A stretch of 32,873 nt of DNA, taken from the NCBI GenBank assembly GCA_003225455.1, contig QIAB01000071.1:17852-50724 (forward strand), in the 5' to 3' direction. The stretch's first letter is position 1, and every line of letters starts with the position of its first letter. Below are positions 23,731 through 31,923 of this stretch, one piece after another. A program made the position numbers and the translations under genes. This DNA comes from Acidobacteriota bacterium (lineage in GTDB: Bacteria; Acidobacteriota; Terriglobia; Terriglobales; Acidobacteriaceae). A model generated the notes under the pieces. That model ran no database searches, had not been told where the DNA came from, and saw only the letters and a program-made list of their open reading frames with translations.

Positions 23731-24923
23731 TGCCTTGGCCGATTGACAATCAAAAGCTGAATCGCGTCCGTGTGATGATGAAAGATCAGGATGTGACTGC
23801 ACTGGTTGTGCGCGCGCCCGACAACGTCCTATATCTCACCAATTACTGGTGCATGAAGGGTTACGACGCTGTTGTATTTCCGCGCGAAGGCGATCCCACG
23901 CTGATCGTGCTCGAGCCGCAGCTCGCCGATGCGCAGCGCAACTCCTGGACTAAAGACCTGCGTCTGTTCAAGGGATACGACGAGCGTGATCCGCGTCCTC
24001 CGCAGTATCGCGCGCTCGATATTGCACTCGATGTGCTCAAGCAGCGCGGGCTCACCGATAAGATTGCCGTCGAGCTGAACATGGGCACGCAATCTGCTGA
24101 CCGCATGGTGGGCGAGCCGACGACTCCGACGCAAAACTATTTCGACGCATTTCGGAAAATCTCCGGCCATGTCCTGGATGCGACTCCGCTGCTGAACGAG
24201 GCTCGCGCCATCAAAACCTCGCAGGAGATCGAGCGCATGCGTCTGGCGAATGAACTGGCAGCTCTTGCCATGGAGCATACCCGTGAGCACATGCGTCCCG
24301 GAATGAAGGAAAGTGAAGTGGGCGGCATGTACGAAGGATTCGTCCACGGCCTGGGCGTCGGCTACAAACGCAAAGTTGAAATGGCGCGCGCCTTCACACT
24401 AGTTTGGTCAGGCGAGGGGATTAGGACTTTTACCGCAACCGGGGACCGCCCTATCCAGAAAAATGAGCCGACACTGTTTGAAATTTGGATATGTGTCGAC
24501 GGCTACTGGACCGATCTGACCAAGAATGCTTGTCCCGGAGAGCTGAAGCCGGAATATCACAAGCTGCTCGATCTTCTGCTCAAGGTATTCAACGAAGCTG
24601 TTTCGTTTTCACGTGATGGCGCCAGCTTTCCTGAATTAGACAAATTGGTTCGCGCGCGGATCGCCGAAGGCGGATACCCGGGACAGCCGTCACATCCGGT
24701 CTGCCACGGTGTTGGCGCCCGCGCTCACGAATTCCCGTACGCTCATCAAGCTGGAGGCGGAACCATCAAAAAAGGCATGGTGCTGGCGATCGAGCCGGGC
24801 ATCTACTGGCCGCAAGGCGGCGGGCTGCGCCTGGAAGATAATTTTTGGATTACAGAAAAAGGCAACGAAAAGCTTTGCTCTTATCCGGACGATTTTCGGC
24901 TGGCAAGATCGTCAGCCGCTTGA
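23730..24923 (+). CDS. M24 (pita-bread fold) family hydrolase, copy 1, with one altered metal ligand
   Basis: A 397-residue homologue of Xaa-Pro dipeptidase/creatinase. The N-terminal creatinase-like domain runs to about residue 155 (VVRAPDNVLYLTNYWCMKGYDAVVF). The catalytic domain begins ARAIKTSQEIERMRLANELA. Metal-site positions by spacing are E251, D262, H326, E355 and E369; classical peptidases have Asp at the first position (here LFEIWICVDGYWTDLT), so one ligand is changed Asp to Glu. GVGARAHEFP and LAIEPGIY are otherwise normal. The start ATG 23730 overlaps the preceding stop and is preferred to the upstream in-frame start at 23676. It is likely a metal-dependent C-N hydrolase or a dipeptidase on an unknown substrate. 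Confidence 0.88.
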   Translation: MPWPIDNQKLNRVRVMMKDQDVTALVVRAPDNVLYLTNYWCMKGYDAVVFPREGDPTLIVLEPQLADAQRNSWTKDLRLFKGYDERDPRPPQYRALDIALDVLKQRGLTDKIAVELNMGTQSADRMVGEPTTPTQNYFDAFRKISGHVLDATPLLNEARAIKTSQEIERMRLANELAALAMEHTREHMRPGMKESEVGGMYEGFVHGLGVGYKRKVEMARAFTLVWSGEGIRTFTATGDRPIQKNEPTLFEIWICVDGYWTDLTKNACPGELKPEYHKLLDLLLKVFNEAVSFSRDGASFPELDKLVRARIAEGGYPGQPSHPVCHGVGARAHEFPYAHQAGGGTIKKGMVLAIEPGIYWPQGGGLRLEDNFWITEKGNEKLCSYPDDFRLARSSAA

Positions 24924-24935
24924 TCCAGAGGCCGA

Positions 24936-26204
24936 TTGAAAGCCGCTCCCAAGACGATGAACTCGCTGGACGCGAAATTAGCGCAGTCGATTCTTGCAGA
25001 GATCCGCGAAGAAGAAATCGTCGCGATGGCGTGCGATGTCATCAACATTCCCAGCCCAACCGGAGAAGAGTTGCAGATGGCGCAATACATGCAAACTGCA
25101 CTGCAGAAACTCGGCCTGGATGTTGCATGGCAGGAAGTAGAAGAAGGACGCGCCAACGTGGTCGGTCGATGGATCGGGACAGGTGGCGGCAAGAACCTGA
25201 TGTTCAACGGTCACATGGATACTTCGAACACTGGCCGCGAAGAATTTCTCACTGGCATCGGATACAAGCCCCAGGCAGTCGTAAAAAACGGAATGATCTA
25301 TGGTCTCGGCATTTACAACATGAAGGGCGCGCTCGTCTGTTACACCCACGCCGTGAAAGCGCTGCAGCGGGCAGGGGTGAAGTTAAAAGGCGACATAATC
25401 ATTGCCGCGGTCGCTGGCGAGATTGAAAAAACGCAATGGGGCGAGTTCAAAGGGAAGGAATATCGCGGCTATGGATTCGGCACGCATTATCTGGTGAATC
25501 ACGGCGTTCTCCCGGATATGTGCATTCTCGGCGAACCTACGGATATGCGTCTGGTGCTTGAACACTTCGGTTCGATGTGGGTGCGAATCTCCTGCACCGG
25601 AATTTATGTTCACACCGCATTTTGCGAAGGCCGCGAAGAGATGAACTCGATTCGACGAATGCATCAATTAATGACGGCCATCATGCAATGGATCACCGAG
25701 TGGGAAACGAAAGCAGCCTACGGCGGGAAGAAGGCAATCGTTAATTTTGGCGGGATTCGCGGAGGCCATGCCTGGCGCGCCAGCCGCACTCCAGAGAAGA
25801 CTGATCTGTTTCTGGATGTCCGCGTGCCGCCGAATATTGCGATGAGCGAAGCGCGCCGCGATATCCATCGCGTCTTTCTTGATCTGCAGAAACAGCATCC
25901 CGACTGGGGACTTGAATTCGAAACATATGTTTCCGTTCCCGGAGCGCGCATCAGTGAAGAGCACGAAATGATCAAAGCTATTGAAGCCAATCACGAGCGC
26001 ATCATGGGCAAGCTCCCTGAGCGGGAAGTCGTCACCTGGTGCTCCGATGCAAGTGTACTGAGCCGATATGGAATTGAGACCGTCAACTATGGTCCGTCCA
26101 GCGGTCCGCGTGATGCTGAGGGCGAGAAGGTAAGGATTCAGACGCTCGTGGATATTACGAAAATTTATGCGCTGACAGCGGCCGAGCTGTGCGTAGTGTC
26201 GTAG
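24936..26204 (+). CDS. M20 family amidohydrolase/deacetylase-like protein with degenerate metal site
   Basis: A 422-residue ArgE/DapE/carboxypeptidase-G2-like protein. TTG 24936 is favoured because AGAGG lies four bases upstream; ATG 24957 is an alternative. Family marks are NIPSPTGEE, LMFNGHMDTSN (His93, Asp95), the dimerisation-domain CTGIYVHTAF, and LGEPTDMRL. Departures are clear: the bridging Asp block, normally DMKG, reads YNMKG (Asn128); the catalytic Glu pair reads GEIE rather than EE; and the C-terminal metal His of the usual AHxxxE block is not evident in SSGPRDAEGEKV. It may use a different metal arrangement or have lost hydrolase activity. Twelve bases separate it from the M24 gene. 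Confidence 0.85.
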   Translation: MKAAPKTMNSLDAKLAQSILAEIREEEIVAMACDVINIPSPTGEELQMAQYMQTALQKLGLDVAWQEVEEGRANVVGRWIGTGGGKNLMFNGHMDTSNTGREEFLTGIGYKPQAVVKNGMIYGLGIYNMKGALVCYTHAVKALQRAGVKLKGDIIIAAVAGEIEKTQWGEFKGKEYRGYGFGTHYLVNHGVLPDMCILGEPTDMRLVLEHFGSMWVRISCTGIYVHTAFCEGREEMNSIRRMHQLMTAIMQWITEWETKAAYGGKKAIVNFGGIRGGHAWRASRTPEKTDLFLDVRVPPNIAMSEARRDIHRVFLDLQKQHPDWGLEFETYVSVPGARISEEHEMIKAIEANHERIMGKLPEREVVTWCSDASVLSRYGIETVNYGPSSGPRDAEGEKVRIQTLVDITKIYALTAAELCVVS

Positions 26205-26217
26205 CATCTTCTATTTC

Positions 26218-26254
26218 TTGTCATTTCGAGTGCTGCGAAGACTGTGCATTTGTC
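26218..26254. repeat. Degenerate interspersed repeat of the TGTCATTTCGAG type
   Basis: The 96-base spacer after the M20 gene contains TTGTCATTTCGAGTGCTGCG and GACTGTGCATTTG. This closely resembles a dispersed repeat (TGTCATTCCGAGCG-type) that I recall from many bacterial genomes, including acidobacteria. Only one copy is visible here, so the call rests on recollection. Confidence 0.35.
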
Positions 26255-26300
26255 GTCCAGCTGACGAGCTTTTCTGCTGCTGCTGAGATTGAGGCTCTGA

Positions 26301-27443
26301 TTGCCAAGTCAAACCGAAATTGACCGCCGATACAAAAACATCCGGTCGCGCATGGAGCACGAGGGATTGGATGCCCTGATCGTGTGCGGCAATCAGTACG
26401 CAGGGTTTGAAGGCGCAGTGTTGTATACCTCAGGCTTCGAGATCGTACATCGTTATGTTTACGTCCTGATTCCGCTCGAGGGCGAGCCGACTCTAGTCTT
26501 CCCGCGCGAGGCTCGCTGGATCGGCGATAAGACGAAGCCTTGGGTCAAAGATCAGGTATGGCCAGATATCCCCGGCCAGTGGATTCGCGAGCGTGGCGGT
26601 GAAAGTGGCTGGAAACGCGTTGGCGTATATGGAATGAACTTCATCATGGCAGTTCGCGATTACCGCGAGCTGTGCAATGGTCCTTTCGAACTCGTCCCCT
26701 TTGATTTCCAATTCGATATGGCGCGCGCGGTCAAGAGCGAAGAAGAGCTTGCCGAAATTCGTGACGCCATGGACATCATTCTGGACGGTTTTTGGGCTCT
26801 GGTCGCTGCGTATGAGCCGGGCAAGACCGAAGCCGAGGTTATGGCGCCCGCGGTAGAACGATTCTTTGCTCGTGGCGCCGGACCTCGCATGATGAACATT
26901 CTGCTCTCCGGTACTCACGGCGAAGCCGAAGCATCCTTCAAAGTGCCCGGCCATCGCGTTATTGCAGCGGATGACCTCCTCCTCTACTCGCTCGAAATTA
27001 CCGGGGCTGGCGGCTACTGGGTGGAATTTTCTCGTCCACTCATTCGAGGACGCCTTAGCGCGCGCTCTCAAGCCATGGCGAATGCGTATCCCGAAGCGTT
27101 GGAGGCCGCGCGCAAACTTATGCGTGAAGGCGAGCTGGCCAGCAATGTGCACCGCGCGATTGCTGACGCATTCGCCAGGCACGGCTTTGCGTTAGGGCAT
27201 CTTTCGGGTCACAGCATTGGCGCAACTATGATCGAGCACCCGGCAATCGGTTCCAAAAGCGATGTGCCGCTGGAAGAGAACATGATCTTTTCGCTTCATC
27301 CACAGGTCGTCGACAAAGATGGGAAGGTCTGTCTCTACACGCAGGATACGTACCGCATCGGCAAAACTGAGGGTGAGTGTCTGGCCGATGTTCCGTGGAA
27401 GTTCTTTACCGGGGAAGAAGCCGCCGTCCGAGTTGCAGATTAA
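26301..27443 (+). CDS. M24 (pita-bread fold) family protein, copy 2, with heavily altered metal site
   Basis: A 380-residue creatinase/prolidase-fold protein starting at TTG 26301 with GAGG six bases upstream. The N-terminal domain contains VCGNQYAGFEGAVLYTSGFEIVHRYVYVLIP, and the catalytic fold is recognisable from ARAVKSEEELAEIRDAM, GHLSGHSIGATMIEHP and ENMIFSLHPQVV. Metal positions are changed: the two Asp become Glu-like positions (E232 and E242, spaced 10 rather than 11), His304 is kept, the Glu of the usual EPG block is His333, and the last Glu is Gln348 or Asp349. It therefore resembles creatinase-type non-peptidases more than a dipeptidase. The ketopantoate-reductase-like gene follows 29 bases later. 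Confidence 0.87.
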   Translation: MPSQTEIDRRYKNIRSRMEHEGLDALIVCGNQYAGFEGAVLYTSGFEIVHRYVYVLIPLEGEPTLVFPREARWIGDKTKPWVKDQVWPDIPGQWIRERGGESGWKRVGVYGMNFIMAVRDYRELCNGPFELVPFDFQFDMARAVKSEEELAEIRDAMDIILDGFWALVAAYEPGKTEAEVMAPAVERFFARGAGPRMMNILLSGTHGEAEASFKVPGHRVIAADDLLLYSLEITGAGGYWVEFSRPLIRGRLSARSQAMANAYPEALEAARKLMREGELASNVHRAIADAFARHGFALGHLSGHSIGATMIEHPAIGSKSDVPLEENMIFSLHPQVVDKDGKVCLYTQDTYRIGKTEGECLADVPWKFFTGEEAAVRVAD

Positions 27444-27472
27444 TTGTTCACTCACATCATTACGACACTCGC

Positions 27473-28396
27473 ATGAAAATTTGCATTATCGGTTGTGGCG
27501 CTGTCGGCAGCCTGTTCGCCGCGCACCTGGCGAAAGCCGGGGAAGTCGAGGTTTGGGCTTATGACGTCTGGAAGGAGCACATCGACGCCATCCGGGAGAA
27601 CGGACTCAGATTGTCTGGAGCAGCCGAATTTACCGCGCGCCTAAATGCAACCAGCAATCCCCAGGAATTGCCGCGTTGCGATTACGGAATTGTTGCTACA
27701 AAGGCCATCCATACTGCGAACGCCATCGCACAAACGGCTCACATTTTTGACGCGAGCAGCGCTGTTTGCTCCGTGCAAAACGGCGTGGGCAACGAAGAGA
27801 TCATCGCTGACCGCGTAAAGTTTGTGATTCGCGGGACCACTTTTCCTGCGGGCCATCCGATTGCGCCGGGCCATGTCGGATATGACATCAAGGGTGACAC
27901 TTGGATTGGTCCATTTGAGCCCGCCAACACACCGATGCGGAAAGTTGAAGAACTCGCAGACCTGATGACCCGTTCCGGCATGAATACCATTGCCTTGAAA
28001 GATGCGCGCGGCGCGCAATGGACGAAGCTGATCTTTAACGCTGCGACCAATCCCGTCGGCGCGCTCACGTCCCTTCATCACGGCGCGGCAACACGTTTTG
28101 AACCGACTGGACAACTGTTCAATGATCTGATCGCCGAAGGTGAGGCTGTTGCCCACAAGCTGGGAATTGAGCTGCATGGTGATCCGCGACAATTAGTGCA
28201 AAAGGGCGCAAGTGCCCCAGGGAAACACCGGGCAAGCATGTTGCAGGATGTCCTCGCCAGACGGCAGACCGAAGTCGATTTCATGAACGGCGCGATTGTC
28301 CGGCAGGGGGACAAAGCTGGCGTGCCCACGCCCTTAAACAAAGCACTATGGCAGTTGATTAAAGGGCTTGAGCATTCGTGGAAAGATCCAGCTTGA
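27473..28396 (+). CDS. Ketopantoate reductase-like dehydrogenase (ApbA/PanE family), copy 2
   Basis: A 307-residue paralogue of the protein at 22768-23730. It starts MKICIIGCGAVGSLFAAHLAKAG at ATG 27473; the longer in-frame ORF runs into the preceding gene and is rejected. Catalytic blocks are DARGAQWTKLIFNAATNPVGALT and SMLQDVLARRQTEVDFMNGAIV. The two copies share CxIxGCGAxGSLxAAHLA, RGTTF and FNAxxNxxxALT, so they are related, but both also keep the family's conserved catalytic residues. Two such enzymes close together, each beside an M24 gene, suggests two related reduction steps or substrate variants. Confidence 0.88.
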   Translation: MKICIIGCGAVGSLFAAHLAKAGEVEVWAYDVWKEHIDAIRENGLRLSGAAEFTARLNATSNPQELPRCDYGIVATKAIHTANAIAQTAHIFDASSAVCSVQNGVGNEEIIADRVKFVIRGTTFPAGHPIAPGHVGYDIKGDTWIGPFEPANTPMRKVEELADLMTRSGMNTIALKDARGAQWTKLIFNAATNPVGALTSLHHGAATRFEPTGQLFNDLIAEGEAVAHKLGIELHGDPRQLVQKGASAPGKHRASMLQDVLARRQTEVDFMNGAIVRQGDKAGVPTPLNKALWQLIKGLEHSWKDPA

Positions 28397-28434
28397 AGAT
28401 GCTCTACGCCGATAATAATTCAAACGAAGTCGCG

Positions 28435-28453
28435 GCACGGCCAGAGGTCGTGC
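28435..28453. repeat. Short imperfect hairpin in the spacer before the second LLM gene
   Basis: GCACGGCC (28435-28442) pairs with GGTCGTGC (28446-28453) around an AGA loop, with one G-T wobble. The AGA loop recalls the hairpin at 18251-18267. It could be another member of the dispersed palindrome family or a local mRNA structure. Confidence 0.4.
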
Positions 28454-28482
28454 ACTTTCAAAGCCATTGACCGACAAAACGT

Positions 28483-29550
28483 ATGACTATTCCCTTTAAC
28501 GTCGGCGTTCTACAACTCAGCATGGAGCCGGTACACGAAACGATTGAAATGGCGAAGGCATGCGAGCACGCTGGCTTCGACGCCTTCTGGATCGCCGAAG
28601 CTTACCCTTGGTGGCGTAAGCACGGATTCGAGGCGCGTTCCTCGACTGCGATCCTGGCTGTGATTGCATCGCAGACGCGGCGCATTCAACTTGGGTGGGG
28701 AATTATTTCGCCCTACACGCGGCATCCTGTGCAGATCGCGATGGAAGCCCGTGTAATGCAGGACATCGCCGGAGACCGCTTTTTGCTTGGCCTTGGAGCC
28801 TCGAAGATTTTCATGAAGGAAATCGGCGAAGGGGAAGGTGAAAAAGTCGGCCCAGCGACTGTAATGAAAGAGAGCATCGACATCGTTCGAGGCATGCTTA
28901 AAGGCGATGCATTCGAATATCGCGGCAAAGTTTTCGCGGCCAGCGTTCCCGCACTGAAGTCTGAAGCGCATGTTCCACGCACGATTCCACCGGTCTACAT
29001 CGCTGGCACCGGTCCAGTCCTGCAAAAAATGGCAGGATCAATGGGAGATGGGTTGCTCACCGCCAGCATAACCACGCCGGCGTTCGTGCGTTATTCGCGT
29101 CAGAACATGGAGGAAGGAGCACGCAAAGCTGGAAGGGATCCGTCTACCTTGATCCTGGGTTCAGTAATCGTGGGCAGCGTTGGCCGCGATTCCGACAAGG
29201 GAAAGGAAGGTGCTCGCGAACAGGCGGCAATGTATTTGGCAAATAAAGTCCAGAACATAAAAGGATCGGCCGATGTGCTGCTCGAGTGCGCCAGCTTGAG
29301 TTTCGACGAGTTGCGTCCAATCGCCGATGCGATGGAACAAGGTGGCCGTAAAGCAGCCGCCGGGGCCGTAACTGACGACATCCTGCGCAAAGTCTGCCCT
29401 ATCGCCGGGACGCCGCAGGAATGCATTGAGCGGATTCAGGAGTATCGTGAAGCGGGCTGCAGCCACATAATGCTGGAGGTTTGGGGCGACGACCGCACCG
29501 GGCAGGCAAAGTTGTTCGGAGAAGAAGTGCTGCCTCACTTAAATCATTAG
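28483..29550 (+). CDS. LLM class oxidoreductase, Mer-like, possibly F420-dependent
   Basis: A 355-residue TIM-barrel protein of the luciferase-like superfamily. It begins FNVGVLQLSMEPVHETIEMAKACEHAGFDAFWIAEAYPWW, followed by TRRIQLGWGIISPYTRHPVQIAMEARVMQDIAGDRFLLGLGASK, and PPVYIAGTGPVLQKMAGSMGDGLLTAS near residues 168-194. This layout is close to methylenetetrahydromethanopterin reductase-like and F420-dependent dehydrogenase members rather than the FMN monooxygenases. With an F420 operon in the same window, F420H2 is a plausible cofactor, but no residue proves it. It ends tail-to-tail with the next gene, the two stops overlapping at 29547-29550. Confidence 0.87.
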   Translation: MTIPFNVGVLQLSMEPVHETIEMAKACEHAGFDAFWIAEAYPWWRKHGFEARSSTAILAVIASQTRRIQLGWGIISPYTRHPVQIAMEARVMQDIAGDRFLLGLGASKIFMKEIGEGEGEKVGPATVMKESIDIVRGMLKGDAFEYRGKVFAASVPALKSEAHVPRTIPPVYIAGTGPVLQKMAGSMGDGLLTASITTPAFVRYSRQNMEEGARKAGRDPSTLILGSVIVGSVGRDSDKGKEGAREQAAMYLANKVQNIKGSADVLLECASLSFDELRPIADAMEQGGRKAAAGAVTDDILRKVCPIAGTPQECIERIQEYREAGCSHIMLEVWGDDRTGQAKLFGEEVLPHLNH

Positions 29551-30743
29551 CTTGCGGCAGCACGTTGAGCGGTCACGATTTGGCGGAACTCGTCATCACC
29601 GACCAGTCCACGTTTCGCAATCGCCAGCTTTTTAACTTCCGCCAGAATCGTTGCTCGCTGCTCTGGCGCGATCGACAGACCAAGCTCTTTGCACTTCAGA
29701 TCGATACTATCAAGCCCGCTCTTTTTGCCCAACACGATGCTGCGCCGGGCGTTTACAAGTTCGGATGAATACGGCTCGATGGCTTCCGGAATGTGAAACT
29801 GGCTGGCCACTGCGCCGCTCTCGCGCATGAATAGATTTTCGCCAGTCAACGGCTTCCACGCTTCCAACTTATAACCTGATGCTTTGCTGACCACTGCAGA
29901 TGTTTCGCGCACTTTGCCCAGATCGAGCGCAACGGGCACATCGTAGAGGCAGCGCAACGCCAGCGCGATTTCGCCAATGTCGGCATTGCCCGCGCGCTCA
30001 CCCATCCCGTTAATCGTGCCTTGAATCCACGACGCTCCGCCGCGAACCGCAGCGACGGCGCAGGCCGTCGCCATCCCAAAGTCGTTGTGGCCGTGCCAGT
30101 GTACAGGCGTGCGCGGTCCTGCCCAATTGCAAACTTCGCGAACCAGGAACTCAGCGGCCTCGGGTCCACAGGCGCCGATCGTATCCACCACCACAAGCTC
30201 TCGTCCTCCCGCATCAAGCGCCGCCAAACAAACTTTCTTGAGGAAATCAAGCTCCGTGCGCGTCCCGTCAACGGCAAAGAAGGCAACAGCGATTGCATTC
30301 TTTCTCGCGAAAGAGACTGAGTCACTGATCCGGCGCAGCACTTCATCCCGCGACATTCCATAGGCCTTTAATTTTATGTCGCTGGTCGGAGCCTCGATAA
30401 TTGAGGCCCGCAGCCCCAGGCGTACAAGCTCCTCGATATCCGCTTTCACTGCGCGCGAAAATCCCCACAGCTCAGCTTTCAAATCGGCTTTCTGCATGAC
30501 CTGAATGGCTTCTGCATCTTCAGGAGAGACTCGGGGAAACCCAGCTTCAATGCGGCTTATGCCCAATTCATCCAGCTTGCGGGCTATTTCCAGCTTCTGC
30601 TGCGGAGAAAGAACTACACCAACCGTCTGCTCACCATCGCGAAGCGTAGTGTCGTAGAACTGAACTGGAGTTCGTGGAAAGGCGGCACGAATTTCCGACC
30701 GCGCGTTGAGTTCACTGACCCAAATTTTCGAGTCGATTGTCAT
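29547..30743 (-). CDS. Acyl-CoA-condensing enzyme of the isopropylmalate/homocitrate/citramalate synthase family
   Basis: A 398-residue HMGL-like TIM-barrel enzyme that condenses an acyl-CoA with a 2-oxo acid. Family motifs are FYDTTLRDGEQT (Asp31, Arg35, Asp36), HWHGHNDFGMA with metal ligands near His217 and His219, and GTINGMGERAGNADIGE (about 242-258). The length matches NifV-like homocitrate synthases; the regulatory LeuA C-terminal domain is absent. Substrate choice among homocitrate, isopropylmalate and citramalate cannot be settled from motifs. It lies 21 bases after the FAH-family gene in the same direction, so it is probably its operon partner. No good ribosome site is seen before ATG 30743. 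Confidence 0.88.
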   Translation of the reverse strand: MTIDSKIWVSELNARSEIRAAFPRTPVQFYDTTLRDGEQTVGVVLSPQQKLEIARKLDELGISRIEAGFPRVSPEDAEAIQVMQKADLKAELWGFSRAVKADIEELVRLGLRASIIEAPTSDIKLKAYGMSRDEVLRRISDSVSFARKNAIAVAFFAVDGTRTELDFLKKVCLAALDAGGRELVVVDTIGACGPEAAEFLVREVCNWAGPRTPVHWHGHNDFGMATACAVAAVRGGASWIQGTINGMGERAGNADIGEIALALRCLYDVPVALDLGKVRETSAVVSKASGYKLEAWKPLTGENLFMRESGAVASQFHIPEAIEPYSSELVNARRSIVLGKKSGLDSIDLKCKELGLSIAPEQRATILAEVKKLAIAKRGLVGDDEFRQIVTAQRAAAS

Positions 30744-30764
30744 TGAGGAGAGGTATCAGTCTGC

Positions 30765-31796
30765 TTATCTCAGGACTTCCTGGGTAGCCATCACCGCAGG
30801 CTTACGGCCGTAAGCTTCTTCCCAGGAGATCACACGGTTTCGCAGAACGCCAATGTTTTCGATCTCGCATTCCATCACATCCCCGACCTTTAGATACCAG
30901 GCTTTCGGGTCACCGCTGAACGCGGCCACCCCCGAGACTGTGCCAGTTGAAACCACGTCACCGGCGCTATAACCCATTGGAGAATAATGCGAGAGAATCT
31001 CGGGAATTTTCACCGACATTTTGCTGGAATGAGAGCGTTGGCGCGGTTCGCCATTCACGCGCAACTCCATCGCGAGATTGTGAGGATCCGGAATCTCGTC
31101 CGCGGTCACAATCCAAGGCCCCAAGGGGCAGAACGTATCAATTCCCTTGCAAAAACTGAATACACCAGACTTCATTTCCCGGCGCTGAATGTCGCGAGCA
31201 GTGATGTCATTGAAAATCACATAACCGCCGATATAATCCTTTGCTTCTTCCGGAGAAAAGTGCTTGCCGCCTTTCTTCAGCACAACCGCTAACTCCAGTT
31301 CATAGTCGAGTTCCTGAGTCAGATGCTCGGGATAAATTACGGCCTCGTCGTGGCCGATGATGGCGTCCACGTTTTGAAAGAACACAATCCACGGCAGTAC
31401 CGGATGAGAGAATCCGGCCTTGGTAGCTTCTTCGTGGTGCTCGCGGAAATTTCCAGCGGTGTGAACGAACTTCTTGGGGATGATCGGCGCTTTGAGAGTG
31501 ACCTCGCCAGCAGCATAAAAAATCGTCTCGCCATGCGGTCCGGGAACATGCGCATCTTGCGCCAGAACGTAATCCAGAGCCTTGTGTGCCGCTTCCAGAC
31601 TGGTGTCGCCGCCCTCGAACAATGCCCGCATCTCTGACGGCACCAGCGCCTCGGCAAGGCGATAGAACGCGCTTTCGTTCTCTACATCGCGAAGGTAAAC
31701 GGCGCAAGCCGAATGTAAATCAACTACACGACTGTCATTGGTCATCGCGCCAATTCGCGAGTGCCGGGCCGGAGTTTCAAAGGTGACAAGTCGCAT
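30765..31796 (-). CDS. Fumarylacetoacetate hydrolase (FAH) family protein
   Basis: A 343-residue enzyme of the FAH superfamily, which hydrolyses, decarboxylates or isomerises beta-diketo-type acids. The fold marks are PKKFVHTAGNFREHHEEA (catalytic His-Glu region, about 108-124), the metal ligands in ELDYELELAVVLKKGGK (about 162-178), GGYVIFNDITARDIQ with Asp197, and GDVVSTGTVSGVA near the end. ATG 31796 (MRLVTFETPARHSRIGAM) matches the usual N-terminus; an in-frame extension to 31856 exists but lacks support. It would fit the ring-fission end of an aromatic or heteroaromatic pathway. It is divergent from the Tat-exported M24 gene. Confidence 0.9.
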   Translation of the reverse strand: MRLVTFETPARHSRIGAMTNDSRVVDLHSACAVYLRDVENESAFYRLAEALVPSEMRALFEGGDTSLEAAHKALDYVLAQDAHVPGPHGETIFYAAGEVTLKAPIIPKKFVHTAGNFREHHEEATKAGFSHPVLPWIVFFQNVDAIIGHDEAVIYPEHLTQELDYELELAVVLKKGGKHFSPEEAKDYIGGYVIFNDITARDIQRREMKSGVFSFCKGIDTFCPLGPWIVTADEIPDPHNLAMELRVNGEPRQRSHSSKMSVKIPEILSHYSPMGYSAGDVVSTGTVSGVAAFSGDPKAWYLKVGDVMECEIENIGVLRNRVISWEEAYGRKPAVMATQEVLR

Positions 31797-31923
31797 GGAA
31801 GCTCTGTGTACTGAAGCGGCACTAAAAGTGTATTGAGCGAAGCCTCTCTTGTCCAACGCGCAAATCGCCGCCTTGCGCTAAGATGGTGCGCTCCGTTTCT
31901 TCACAAGATCCCAGGGAGGATTG

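Noticed and set aside
23730-24923. Ectoine hydrolase (DoeA) or DMSP lyase (DddP)
   Set aside because: Both are M24-fold enzymes, but the other ectoine genes are absent and the DddP iron-site pattern was not found. Identity cannot be claimed.
31797-31923. Specific sigma-70 promoters in the divergent FAH/M24 spacer
   Set aside because: A TAAGAT sequence upstream of the M24 gene looks like a -10 box, but no -35 box at suitable spacing was found, so it was not listed.
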